64,000 nt of DNA from Daphnia pulex (taxonomy: Eukaryota > Arthropoda > Branchiopoda > Diplostraca > Daphniidae): assembly GCF_021134715.1 (NCBI RefSeq), contig NC_060026.1:15739001-15803000 (forward strand), written 5' to 3'. Positions within the stretch are counted from its first letter, which is position 1; every line of letters begins with the position of its first letter. This document shows positions 35,478-53,830 of the stretch, one piece after another. The notes under the pieces were generated by a model that ran no database searches, was not told where the DNA came from, and was given only the letters and a program-made list of their open reading frames with translations. Both the position numbers and the translations under genes were made by a program.

Positions 35478-36881
35478 TTACTGGTTCATTGCTCTGGAAA
35501 GAAGTAAATCTTGGAATATTTTTAAATAAGCGGGTTCACTCATCGCGTAAAAGGCACACCATTCATGGTTTCTGCAACGGAAAGCAAAATAATTGATTAA
35601 AGACACGAACAGATTAGCTAATTGATTAACAATAAAAAAGCAAAAAATTCTAAACTTACTGGTTGACGTCGAACCCCATAATATTGTTATTGTACTCCTT
35701 GAATACCCCACTCAGTTTTTCATTGCCCAACTCTTGAACAACACACGTGCCGTAAAGTTTCTTATTGGCTTCTTCCAGCAATTGCTTCTCCCTCTCCATG
35801 GCACTATCCAACCCAAAAAGGCCAGCAAGAAACGCTGGCATAGTCGAATGTTTCCGATTGAATTCCGCTACTCTTTCTTCGAATCGACGGGAGAAATGTT
35901 CATAGATCCGACCGTCAGCGGCCAGCCAATCAGACAGCACCTTCCTCTCTTCAACACTCAGAACGGACGACTTCTCCGGTTTTCTTCGGTTCAGGTTGAG
36001 GTGGACGACATTTTCGAGAGGCCAGTTGAGGAGATGTTTCAAGAGGACCAACGATTCTTCCATCCTATTGGCAACCATGACCAGATCGAACTCGCGATCC
36101 AGTCGCTCAATTTCTTCCGTGATGGCGATGTCATCGTCAAATATTTCGGGTGACAGCCCCATGTCCCAGGCCATTTGGTTTCGGCCTATCATTCCATTCA
36201 TTCTTCTACTGAGCGCTTGGTGAGTTACCGGTGACCTACTCTGGATGATGCGAATCATATCGTGAATATCTTTCACGCCATAAAACTTGTGAAGCTTTGG
36301 ATCTAGAAAGTGAAACATGGATTCAAAGACTTGGACAGGATCTCGCACGATGGTGAAGGCGGGAACTTCTTCACGTAGCAGAGTCATGACTTCCTTCTTA
36401 TTCCAGCGGTTATGCAAAGAGAAAATATCAAATTCGACATTTTTCCACTTTGTGGCATCGAGTGAAGAGTGGTTGAAAAGCTCAGTTGTGGAAAGGTAGT
36501 TCCCGCCGTTTGGCAACACAAGGTTCAAGTTGTTTTTGTGTGCGAATCTGTAAAATAGTTTTGCATACAATAATTATTGAAATATCTTACATATTGATGG
36601 AAATGGTAATACCTGAAAATAGTGTTTTCAACCGTAGTACTTGCGCATTTGTGGTTTCTCATAAACGCAAACTTCCTATAATTTTAAACATAAAATACAT
36701 TTAAAGAAAAATATCTCAATAAAATGAAAGTAGAAGTATACCTCAATTCTTGGGGTGTTGATATTTGGAGTTGCTCCGAGTTCTGATGGATCGTTAAAAC
36801 AACCAGGAAACAACTGATAGACAACACTGCAACAAACCATTTGGAGAAACAACGTTTGCTTAGAGACGGATGGTTGTGCAT
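35478..36881 (-). CDS. Gal3ST-type galactose 3-O-sulfotransferase, copy 2
   Basis: Exons on the minus strand 36881-36742, 36675-36613, 36547-35660, 35571-35478; 1185 nt, 394 aa. Intron positions and phases equal those of copy 1. It has a signal anchor (WFVAVLSISCFLVVL), the PAPS loop FMRNHKCASTTVENTIFR, FTIVRDPVQVFESMFHFL, and FDLVMVANRMEESLVLLKHL. The C-terminus (NHEWCAFYAMSEPAYLKIF) parallels copy 1. The role should be the same, Golgi transfer of sulfate to galactose, with the acceptor unresolved. Over about 225 bases of exon 3 (33655-33870 versus 35965-36185) only a handful of differences separate the copies, while exon 1 and the loop-facing parts differ much more. Confidence 0.91.
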
Positions 36882-39203
36882 AGCGTGCAATTTGGATTCT
36901 GGAAGTGCCCAACAATCGTTTACAGATACGTTAGTTTGCTTTATGTCTCTTGACTTACAATTGCCTGGTAACGACAGAGGAAAACTGACGACTAGTCGCA
37001 ACGAGTTTCGCAAGGTCGCAATATAACCTGTTTGTCGTAAGTAGCAGCTTAGTAAATCACGTTCGCTTGGGCTTTGCCTCCCGGATACATTAACAAGGAT
37101 GTGACTGTTCTGTGTGCTCAGTCACCTCGTCGTAAGGGTGAGAGGGAGTGGTCAATGTCAGGCAACCATTCTAATAACAAACAAGCACATGTGGATAACT
37201 GGCTTGCTAAGTCGACAAACTGGTTAGCCAATCTCAAGTAAATATTATCATTTGATGCGCGTGCCAAACACCTGCGTAAAGAGTAATGACAGACGGGCAT
37301 ATAATACCTCCATTGTTTGAAGTAGAATGTGTGCTGCAATGCTGTCACTGAAACCTTTCTCGCCATTTAAATATTTCATGAAAATAACTAGGTGTGAGTG
37401 TTATAAATTGTTGATTACCGTATGGAAACCAAAAACCAATTTTTGAAATTGGTGGGTGCAATAATTGACATGGCAATCGTCGGATAGGGCAAATAATCTG
37501 AAACGCTCGCTGAAACGACGAAACACATAAAATTAATTTGAATATCCGGCGAAACAAATGATGAGAAAGGCTATAATACTTGGGAAAATAAAGACTTGAT
37601 ACAAGTTCAAGAAGAGCTGATATTACAATGAATTATAAAGAAACGATATCAAACTGTGGAGATTTGGGGAAATACAAGTCCACTTTGACTACCATTTTGT
37701 CAGAGATGGGACAATTTTAATGGTGATGAACGACTTAACGCTTTGATATTTGACACGCCAAAAAATTCACAAAGGTTGTTTTTGGAAACGAAAATATAGA
37801 CGCTACAAAACTACAATTGTTTCGATCGATAGTCGGTCACTAGGTACACGCCAAGACAGACCGATGTCACGCTCTCCTTTCTCCAGTTTTCCTCTAAAGT
37901 AACTGAATAAATTTCGACGTAAAATTCTGAAAATCTGAACGAATACGCCCACTTTTACCTGAATGAAACTGAAGGCGCAATAGCTCACCGTCTTGTCGGT
38001 TCGTTAGATCTGTTGCTCAATGAGAAAATCAAGGAAGGGTAAGAAAGATGATCTAAGTTTTGCTAAAAAAGAAATAGGAATGAATGGTGTCCTTGATTTC
38101 TGAATCAATCAGTGGGAATACAATTAAAATTCTTGGTTGTTTTATGTTTCCCCCTGTTTAGAATAAAATGATATAATAATAAATTTAACTTTATATTAGT
38201 TGGCAGTTGGCTTATGCCCTGCTGGTTATGAAACACAAAATCTAAAGCTTATACTAGATTACAGATGTCCACGTGTTATTATGGCACTGCTCGACGCCCT
38301 GTTGATGGCTATTTGTTGCCTGTTGGTCTAAAGGTCACTGCCAATCTCCTGAACGAAATTCTGACAGCATCTAGTCACGAAGCGCTTATCGACCGCATTG
38401 TCATGGCCTACGTGATGTTTCCAGTGTTTTGTCTTTTTCAGTTTTCCTTAGGAAGAGCGGAATTGGAAAATTTTGGAGCTCGTACGATGCTGTTTGTTAC
38501 CAAACAACATCAAGCGGTTACACAGTTCGCCATTTAATTAAAAAAGGGAAAAAAATAGTTTCTTCGAAAATCTGACGGACAAAGGCAGAGTTTAATCAGA
38601 CATTTTTCAGGAGGAAAAGAACGCCTTTGATCAGCAGGGGATATCAGTGAGGAAAAGCCGAAAAGGATACCGGACAGAAATTAATTGATTTTTGAAAGTG
38701 AATCACGGAGGTGTCAAAATAGTTTCCCTTGACACATAAAAAGTGACATACTTTTCATCGCGAAATCTTGCAAAGCAAACCTCTCTTGATTAAATTATCA
38801 ACACAACTGGTGTCGATATTCAATTAGGACCTACGCCTCTACAAAGGTTTCAAATGCACCTCAATCTTTTGCATTGCTTGTGTCGAATCAATATCCAATC
38901 AAGGTAGTAATTGTATTTGTACACCAAACTCATAGCCAACTGTTTTAAATGCCAATAGAAGGTCTTCATAGTTTAGCGATAAAATAATACCGACGAGGCT
39001 AGACTGACAGGTCACTATGGCGATGGATACGGCTAGAGATTGCCTCCGCCTTCCGCGCGTGTCCGTGACAGCCCAAAAGAGCCAAAGCATACCACGAAGG
39101 AAATGAATCGCTTGGTTTTTCATTCTTAGATACCATTCGGTGTCTGAGCGCTTTCGTGGAAACAAGTGATTATTTTTCAAGTCGCCCAACCCTGACCAGG
39201 ACG
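36882..39203. other. Intergenic region
   Basis: About 2.3 kb without a supported gene. An ATG at 38265 opens 90 codons (MSTCYYGTARRP onwards) directly after an acceptor-like TTACAG. It contains a hydrophobic stretch (VMFPVFCLFQF) but no recognised domain, so it is not called as a gene. Confidence 0.45.
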
Positions 39204-42868
<3,665 letters not shown>

Positions 42869-43190
42869 ACAAGGCGGTGGGAGAGAACCACGTTTCCTGG
42901 AAATATACGAGTCAAAAAGTGCTTGCCAAAATATTGGAAAAATCCTGCTTAACCCCCTATACACTGTGTGAGCCCTTTCTCTCATTAAAAACATATATCT
43001 ATTACGTACCGGTAAAATATTATGAGATATTTATAATAAAAACCTATATTGATCAATGTTAAAAAATTTGCCGCCTTTATTGGTGATGATATGGCATGGA
43101 AAACAGATCGCATCGTTTCGGAAATATATTAAACCTTCTCGTTGTCGTTAATGTCGGTCACGAACTAACCAATACTTTATAAAAAGCGCA
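42869..43190. other. 3' flank of receptor kinase copy 1
   Basis: 3'UTR of the upstream gene with AATAAA near 43035, then unannotated sequence up to the broken third copy. Confidence 0.6.
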
Positions 43191-43475
43191 TAGAGAAACC
43201 AAACAAAGCTCCAAATTTTTTAGACCAACTGCTGGAAAACGGACCCGAAAGCTGGAGGTGAGCCAATTACAAGAGAAGTGTGGTCATATACCGACAGTCA
43301 ACTTCAACACGGCGGTAGCAACAGACCAATTGGGTCTAGCGAAATCGTTGACCGAAAAATGGCAGATGACGGAAAATAAATTGGAATTTAATAATAAAAA
43401 AAAAGTCTGTCCGAAAAAAGAAATGAAATTCGCTATTCTCCTTTCCTCAAAGAGAGCCTATAGAAGAGACGCGCC
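43191..43475 (+). pseudogene. Broken 3' exon of a third receptor tyrosine kinase
   Basis: This stretch matches the last exon of copy 2 (about 49157-49489): GAGAAACCAAACAA at the left, CTGCTGGAAAACGGACCCGAA, then GCAACAGACC and CTAGCGAAATCGTTGACCGAAAA, and CTTTCCTCAAAGAG at the right. About 60 bases of the kinase C-lobe coding sequence are missing and the alignment is broken by small indels. No other exon of this copy was found upstream. The sequence downstream (about 43575-43870) resembles the 3' flank of copy 2 (about 49905-50150), so a whole gene end was duplicated and then decayed. It is closer to copy 2 than to copy 1. Confidence 0.82.
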
Positions 43476-45949
43476 GATAAGGATTTCAGCACACCATGTT
43501 GCCTAGCAACATTGACCTTAGCTTAAATTAAAGTACTGGTCACACTTGTTCTCCTTCAAATGTGCATCCCTTCTTTTAAAAAAAATAATACAGAAACGGG
43601 TTCCTACCGGTAAAAATGCTGTCTTGCAGATCCTGTCCCCCAGATGACGGCTAGATTTCGTACGTCCAATATCGGAGAAATAAATGGCAGTTGAACTTGG
43701 AGGACTGTCGGCGAACTTGGACGATGTTACTGAAAATATTTACGAGGTTATATTTGATCATCGATAAATGGAACACAATTTTGAAGACTTTTTTTAAAAT
43801 TACCTTCGTTGCGGAGTTGTAGAAACACGTAATTCATTCGTTGACATTTTTCGCTCCAGTTCCGCCGCTGGCTGACAAGTCGCTGATGTCAATCTACTCG
43901 TAGAAGTGGCAAGTGTACTGCACGACACGGGAAAAAGAGATTGATTACAAAAAAATAGGTATACAAAATTCGTCGCTGGTGTTTGCACGTATTAAGATAG
44001 GCGACGACGTGATGTGAAACTTTGATTCTAATGTAACTCACATCGAGCAACCAACACAAAACGCATGGAAGGAAACTGCGCAATCACAGCACTATTGAAT
44101 CAGACGATCGCTCACGAATTTTGTCCTTCAACTTGTATTATAAGGCTGCGTGGCCTTGACTCTCTTTCCCCGTCAGAGATCCTTCCACCCGTGAAATATA
44201 CGAAAATGGATGGAAATGGAAGTCGGTCCTTTTACACGCTCTGTTTGACTGTATGTTTATGAAAAGGGCTTTTATCGTTTGTTGGGCCCAGTTATAACAT
44301 TTTAAAAGAAATCAATTCCATCCCTATTACCATTGTTCCCGCGACTCCTACAACATGTAAAAATAACACAAAATACTGCCAAGTGTCCACAACCCTATTG
44401 AAACCCGTTAATGATGTAAACATTGCCCAGAAACAGTCGTACTAAATCGTCGGCGATAGGGTTACTCGCCGACGTACTCAAAGACCCTGGATACATTAAA
44501 CATCGTGAGTTCATTACATTTAACTTGACGACAATCGACGACAATGCAATCCCAATATTATAGAGGAAGTTTTCAAAAACTTTCGGAGAAAAGATCGGGC
44601 TGAAAGAGAGACCAACTTTTTAGCTGAAAAGTATGAAGCATTGGTGACCTACTTTGAGTTATTCCAATATTAGTTACTAGCTATTCAGAAAACCCATTTC
44701 ACGCAAAATAAACAATTTCTACTGAAAGAAAACGGCACTTTATTTTACTATACGTGAGTGCTGAGATCCCCTTTGCTTACGCATCAATATTTCAATCGCT
44801 ATTTTATTTTACCTTTCCACTCGTTTATCAATTTCAATTTGTTATTTGAAAAAAAAAATTGCCCTTCTTATTCAACCAATCGGTTTCTAGTGGCGCAGAG
44901 TACGATCCTTGCATCTCCTTTACAATAAAGCTGTCGTATTATGTACACATTGTGATATTGCTGTCGTTCTACGCAGGGCTATCGACGGTTATTAGGTCCA
45001 TGTAATACCATAGCACAGCACGAGTTCGACAATTGCTTACATAAATTCGTGTAGCTGCGGAGTAGCCCCCTTAATCACGATGCATTCGTGATGAAAAAGA
45101 CTTTTTATGTACGAGTTTCTCCTAGGAAAAGGTTCCATTGTGCTCGTGAAATTTTTTATATACGTAGGAATCTGTACATGCACACTTCATGCCAATTTTT
45201 TACCTTGACATTAAAAAAATAGGGTATATTCGGTAAACAGCTCGTATAGTAAATTCGACAAAATCACTATAATAGTATAATCCAATATAAACGGGCTATT
45301 TCGGAACCCCACTTACTATCACGCATAGCTCTGAAATTCACAAACTCTTTAACTATTGTGAAGAAATTGACAACCATAAATAACTTTACTTGACACAAAT
45401 TATTTAGGAACTTATTAGATCTTTTTGTTTTTACTGAACTTGTTATGAAAGTGGAGGGTGTGTCGAAAGAAAAGTTATGCAACATAATAATAATGACCGA
45501 ATTCAACCGAGATAGAAATAGCTCGTATAGCGAGGGGTGCGCTGGGGTTCAACGATGCTCTTTCAGCATTAAATGCTCTGATACATTAACTGATTATTCT
45601 ATCAAACACGAAAATGCCAAGTTCAGTACGGTATAAACCAAGCATATTTACATACGAATAAAGTAATCCCACATACAAAATTACGGACGTGTCAACTCGT
45701 CTGCGCTTGCCCGTGCCAGAAAAGAGCTACGCAGGACGAAGTAAACAGCCCAACCCGCACATATATATAAGGGCATTAGGTTTGGGCTTCGTTCCCGTCT
45801 AGACAACAGTCGATACCTGTACGTTGAAACTGGAAAACATCTTGTAAAATTCGCAGTTTAAATCGTGAAATTTTCAGCATATCGTCGTAAAATCGCGCAT
45901 TCCCGATAATCTGAATGCTATGTTAAACAGTGGATTCGATAGGTCCGCA
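43476..45949. other. Intergenic region between receptor kinases
   Basis: The first 400 bases are the duplicated 3' flank of the broken copy. The rest is AT-rich, with no supported gene up to the promoter of the second receptor. A TATATATAAG box at about 45761-45770 precedes the second gene by roughly 180 bases and is a candidate TATA element. Confidence 0.5.
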
Positions 45950-49491
<3,542 letters not shown>

Positions 49492-51144
49492 TGAAGAAAC
49501 ACGGAAAAAAGGGTTGTACGTTCCGTACTCGAGCTGCTGTCCAACCACATACATTTCTTCAATGGAAATTTCTATATAATTATGTCTACATCGTAATAAC
49601 TTATATATCTGATCTCAATTCTCGTGTTTGGTGTCTATTTAAAATAAACCGCGTTAAATTCAAAAATTGAGCCGAGTATTTTGCAGATAAAGAAAAGAAA
49701 TTACAGTCTAAGAAAACTGACATTTCTGAGATATCGTCAAATGGAAGAAAGCTTTAAAATGCCTGGCAAAATGTCACTGCTGCGGAACACATAATTTCAG
49801 TTTTGCAAAATTCGCTGCTGAAAAAATATATGAATGTACTAGGGGCCTACATTAACTTCCCACAAAGCACTGGACACGTTTCAAAAATTCGAATTTACAT
49901 CCATTCGTTAAAAAAAATGGAAATGAGTTCCTACCGGTAGAGATGCTGTCCCTTATCCTGCGATGACGGTCCGTTGGATTACGGCGACGAATGACATCCA
50001 ATATCCGAAGGAATTTGACAGCTGACTGTCGACGAACTTTTTTTCCTTGTCGTGTTACTGCAAATATTTAAGAGGTTGTGAATTATCATTGATAAATAGG
50101 ACACATTTTTATCAGAGTTTACTTTCGTTGAGGAGTTGATATTTTTGTAACCAGTTCGGACGTTTGCCAGGAAGGTGTTGACAGCCAGCTGCGGTTTACT
50201 CCATAGGATCGATTCATCATTTAACTTGAAAGCTAAGACGAAGATTCATGAAATGGCCATTCATTTTCAATCTTTGTTAATATTATGGCACAATCTTTTA
50301 CCTGCAACGATCCGATTTCATTACGTAAGGGAAGAAATCAATGTCGTACCCCAAAACTGCCATTGGAGCGCAAAAGAGCCTATAGAAACATTTGCTTTGA
50401 CAAGGAATATAAATCGTGAATCAATTCTTTACCATAAATTCACCAGCGACAGCAGGTGTTTCCCCGAAGACCGATCGCGTTCCTCACTGTCAGTTCCTAG
50501 ACGAAATTGAGTTAATTTGCAAAACAAAAACAACAATTAAATTGTCTAAAAAAGAAAATACGCCAACACCATTACCTGCGAGAATTCCCAGTAGACTGGC
50601 TCTCCACCCCACGTACAAATCAATAGAAAATTGCAATGTATACACGAGTAAAATTCTATTGAATCTCTTTCACGATGTTCACATTGCCCACAGACATTCA
50701 TCCTGCAAGACGAATCATGCAAAAGAATCATCCGCAATCCCAACAGTTTCACTGTTTTCGCTTTGAACTGGAAAAATACTCAAACGACTCTTTGGAAAAC
50801 AAAGATAATTATTTGCGGATGACCAAGGGCAGAGGAATAGCATTGAGATAAGAGAGACTAGAATAGGAAGAGAAGGGGAGAAAAATGTGTTTGTTAAAAA
50901 CGTTAGCAGTCATCGCGTTTCACTCTAATGCTGCCCGGGAAATATTATGGAAAAAAGCACATCATGCAAATTCGTTAAGGTGATTTAAATTACACAATAG
51001 AGTTGAACTCGCAAAGGGTAACGGGATATTACATTCCCTGTCTAGTAGTTGTTCTTTTTCAATTGTTTTTTGTTTGTTATTTTCATTTCGATTGGGAAAA
51101 ACGAAATCAAATCATTAAAACAAAAACTATTGAGGTGGGAGTTT
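49492..51144. other. Intergenic region after receptor kinase copy 2
   Basis: 3'UTR and flank; about 49905-50150 is the partner of the duplicated flank at 43575-43870. An open frame at 50416-50766 has no recognised content and is not called. Confidence 0.5.
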
Positions 51145-53565
51145 TTAGTTGGAGGGAGGGAGTTGTTGGCCAGTGGGTGAAATGTTTTCGCAAGGAATAC
51201 ACGGAATGATCCGGCCTTGAACGGTCAGAGAAAGTGAACTAAACGGGTCGTCGTCTGTAGTCGTCTCCAGCAGCAGAGTGTTTGGCTCTCCAGAGGACGA
51301 GCAACTTATCGACAGTTCATTAAGAGCCAGCAGATCAAGTTCCTGGATCGATCCGTCCAGTAGATTGTCGGTGGCCGCCACCCTGCGTCCCACGGGTGCA
51401 GCTGCGGCTACGTCCGGCACGAGATGCTCCAAATTGGATGATATCGAATCCACCAAGGGCGGAAGGGCAGACTCTGCGCTGATTTTATGCGGAAGCAACG
51501 GAGGAGGCAGCAGCTTGAGAGTATCACTCTCATTGGGCTGCACCTCATCAGGTTTGATTGGAGCTCGTTTGCCCCGAATCTGGACGGGAAACTGTTGCAA
51601 ACACTCCACCACTTCCTTGCCCACACATTCCTGAATGACGAAGAGAAGAAGAAACGATAACGAACGTAAAAGTAGTGACAACAAAAGTATGAGGGTCATT
51701 TTACGTTGAAGATTTCCATGTCGCTTTTCAGCTCGAGGATTTGCTGCTGGAGGTTTGTCTGCTTGTGTTTCAGCTCCGACAGGGTCGACATGTTTTGGTA
51801 CATGAGACGTAAACCCTGAAAATATAAAACGAGAAATGATTGCAATTCTTTAAAAACAACCGAAATGTAAATATACCTCCGACACCATCACACCGGCTTG
51901 AAGCGACGCAAATGGAATGGACTTGCCACTCATGTAACGGTCAAATTCCTCGCTCGACAATCCCAACGAATCGCTCGTCAAGTTTTCTAAAAAAGAAACG
52001 GCACAACACTGGCCAGAGAGAAAACAAAAGAACCAACGTCGTTACTCGCACATAATTAAGGTGAAAATGATTATGCAAATACCAAGTTGGTGAAGTAGTA
52101 TCCACCCTCGCCCTGGAGCAATCGACCAGGGGCCGCAAATCTAAATGGAAATTACCCAACGTCAAATAGCGGCAACAACAAAAAAAAGTCATAACTATTA
52201 TTATTATAATACCTCGTGATGAAATTGAGATTGGAATGAATGCGTGGTGGATTGGCACGCAACACTACGTAAATGAGCGCCGGCAGGAAATCATCGGCAC
52301 TCACTGGGTGCGAACTGTAAACAGTTGGCTCTACCGCATCACCTTCGGTCATTTCTTTCGTCTGACCTTCGCCGGATTCTTCTTCCGCACGAGTTCGTGA
52401 TTGATCGGCATTTGAATTGTGGGACAATCCCAACATTTCAAACACCAACTTGCTACAATTTATAATCGATGCCAGCTTGTCCTGAGGTGCTCTCTGGCCG
52501 TCCATTTCAATGAGATCTAAATTTATAGAGGTATTTTAGGTATTTTAGATGAACCGAGACGTAATGTATGACGGAACGTACGCGTGATGGCCTTCTCGAG
52601 GATATCTCGAACTTTAGAATCAAGTTCGTTGATTCGACAGTCGAGAAGTGGGGCCGAAATCCAATTCAAACTACGGATACGTTTCTGAACGGCCAAATCA
52701 CGTTCTTCGTCATCGCAGGTGTGAGGGCAAAACAATTTTTTGTACAACAGTCGAGTCAGGTAACGTTCACTGTGATCTAACAAGGATTCCATCGAGCTGT
52801 TGGTCATGTCTGTAGAAAAAAAGATGTTTCAAGTGATGAAAATGATGAAAATATGTTAAGATTACCCAAGAAACCTGAATGAGTTTTCAGCTTTTCGTCA
52901 AAGACTTGATAAATGTTGTGAACCCTGTCAGATATCTCCAAAGGAGTGAGGACCCCAGATGATACTAGACCGTCCAGTTTTTGGGCTTGCATTCTCAAGA
53001 AACTGTAGGCGTGATGGGCAGCGTTTTGTGGTAGTGTTTGCAGAAATTGATCCAATTCTATAATGGCTGAATGGGATTCCGGACTGAGGGCTCTCTTGTC
53101 TTTTGATTTCGGGCTCCCCAAACCCTTGGTGGGTGTCTTCCTGAAGAGTGACTTGACGGCTGTTGTCCTCATCTCTTGATTATGCCTCTTTTTCTCTTCA
53201 AACCTGGAAAATCCATGGCGGGGAAGTGTCGAAGAATGGCTCTCTGGTTTGTTGAAGAATGTGCTTGCATCACTCTGCGATCTCTCAACTCTGCAATTGA
53301 CAAAAATGCTGTTACATCCCGGAAAAGAATTTTAAATTGGTTCGACAACATACTTGCGCCCAAGAGAACTTGACGGTGAGGGGACAAAAGCCGCCTGATG
53401 CTGCTGCCTTTGCAGGAAATACTCTTTGTAGCACTTTGAGCAGTAGCCTTGCCACGCGATATTCCCAAAAAACCCACAACCAGTTTTACATATTAAATCA
53501 GACTGAGGAATGTGAAGTTTAGGGCCATGTCCTGAACGAGACGAGCGACTCCCTCCCGACTCCAT
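51145..53565 (-). CDS. RABGEF1: Rabex-5 / RABGEF1 guanine nucleotide exchange factor for Rab5
   Basis: Eight coding exons on the minus strand: 53565-53354, 53290-52866, 52809-52582, 52516-52213, 52140-52083, 52008-51877, 51815-51705, 51630-51145; 1956 nt, 651 aa. The N-terminal A20-type zinc finger has C26-x3-C30-x11-C42-x2-C45 ([20 protein letters not shown]). [13 protein letters not shown] matches the conserved linker of Rabex-5. A helical bundle and VPS9 domain follow: [21 protein letters not shown], then [36 protein letters not shown], and EEFDRYMSG. It activates Rab5 on early endosomes, and the zinc finger family member binds ubiquitin. A coiled coil ([19 protein letters not shown]) precedes a long Ser/Pro/Leu-rich tail that looks disordered and longer than in vertebrates. 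The start at 53565 is the first ATG in frame after stops. Confidence 0.95.
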
Positions 53566-53778
53566 TCTACTTGAGACGGAAATAATGACGTTATTATCCA
53601 AAGCAAAAAATCAAGTCTGAAATCACATACTTTGTTGTCTGTGACTAATAAAGAAGGACGAAAATTATGCAAGCATGAGAGTATGTTGACGTTTTTAATA
53701 CAGAAAGGAGAGTAACATAAAAGGGGGGACCAAAAAATTAGTCTTTTTTCTGGTTTTAATTTTGAAGCATCTACTCAC

Positions 53779-53830
53779 CCGTAACGCGTCGCTCGTTTCT
53801 CCTAGCTCGGTTTGTATTAGCTCGTTAACT
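53779..53830 (-). other. Candidate 5'UTR exon of the Rabex-5 gene
   Basis: On the minus strand a T-tract ending TTACAG stands before 53830 and a strong donor GGTGAGTAG follows 53779, enclosing 52 bases without an ATG. The position just upstream of the coding start fits a non-coding exon. A further donor (GTGTAAGTATC) at about 58763 may end the first exon, implying a 4.9-kb 5'UTR intron; that link is inference. Confidence 0.5.

Noticed and set aside
38265-38537. 90-codon ORF starting at an ATG after TTACAG
   Set aside because: No recognised domain, no partner exons and no repeat of it elsewhere; described under the intergenic entry only.
50416-50766. 116-codon ORF downstream of receptor copy 2
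   Set aside because: Composition is low-complexity, it begins inside the duplicated flank region and no domain is recognisable.
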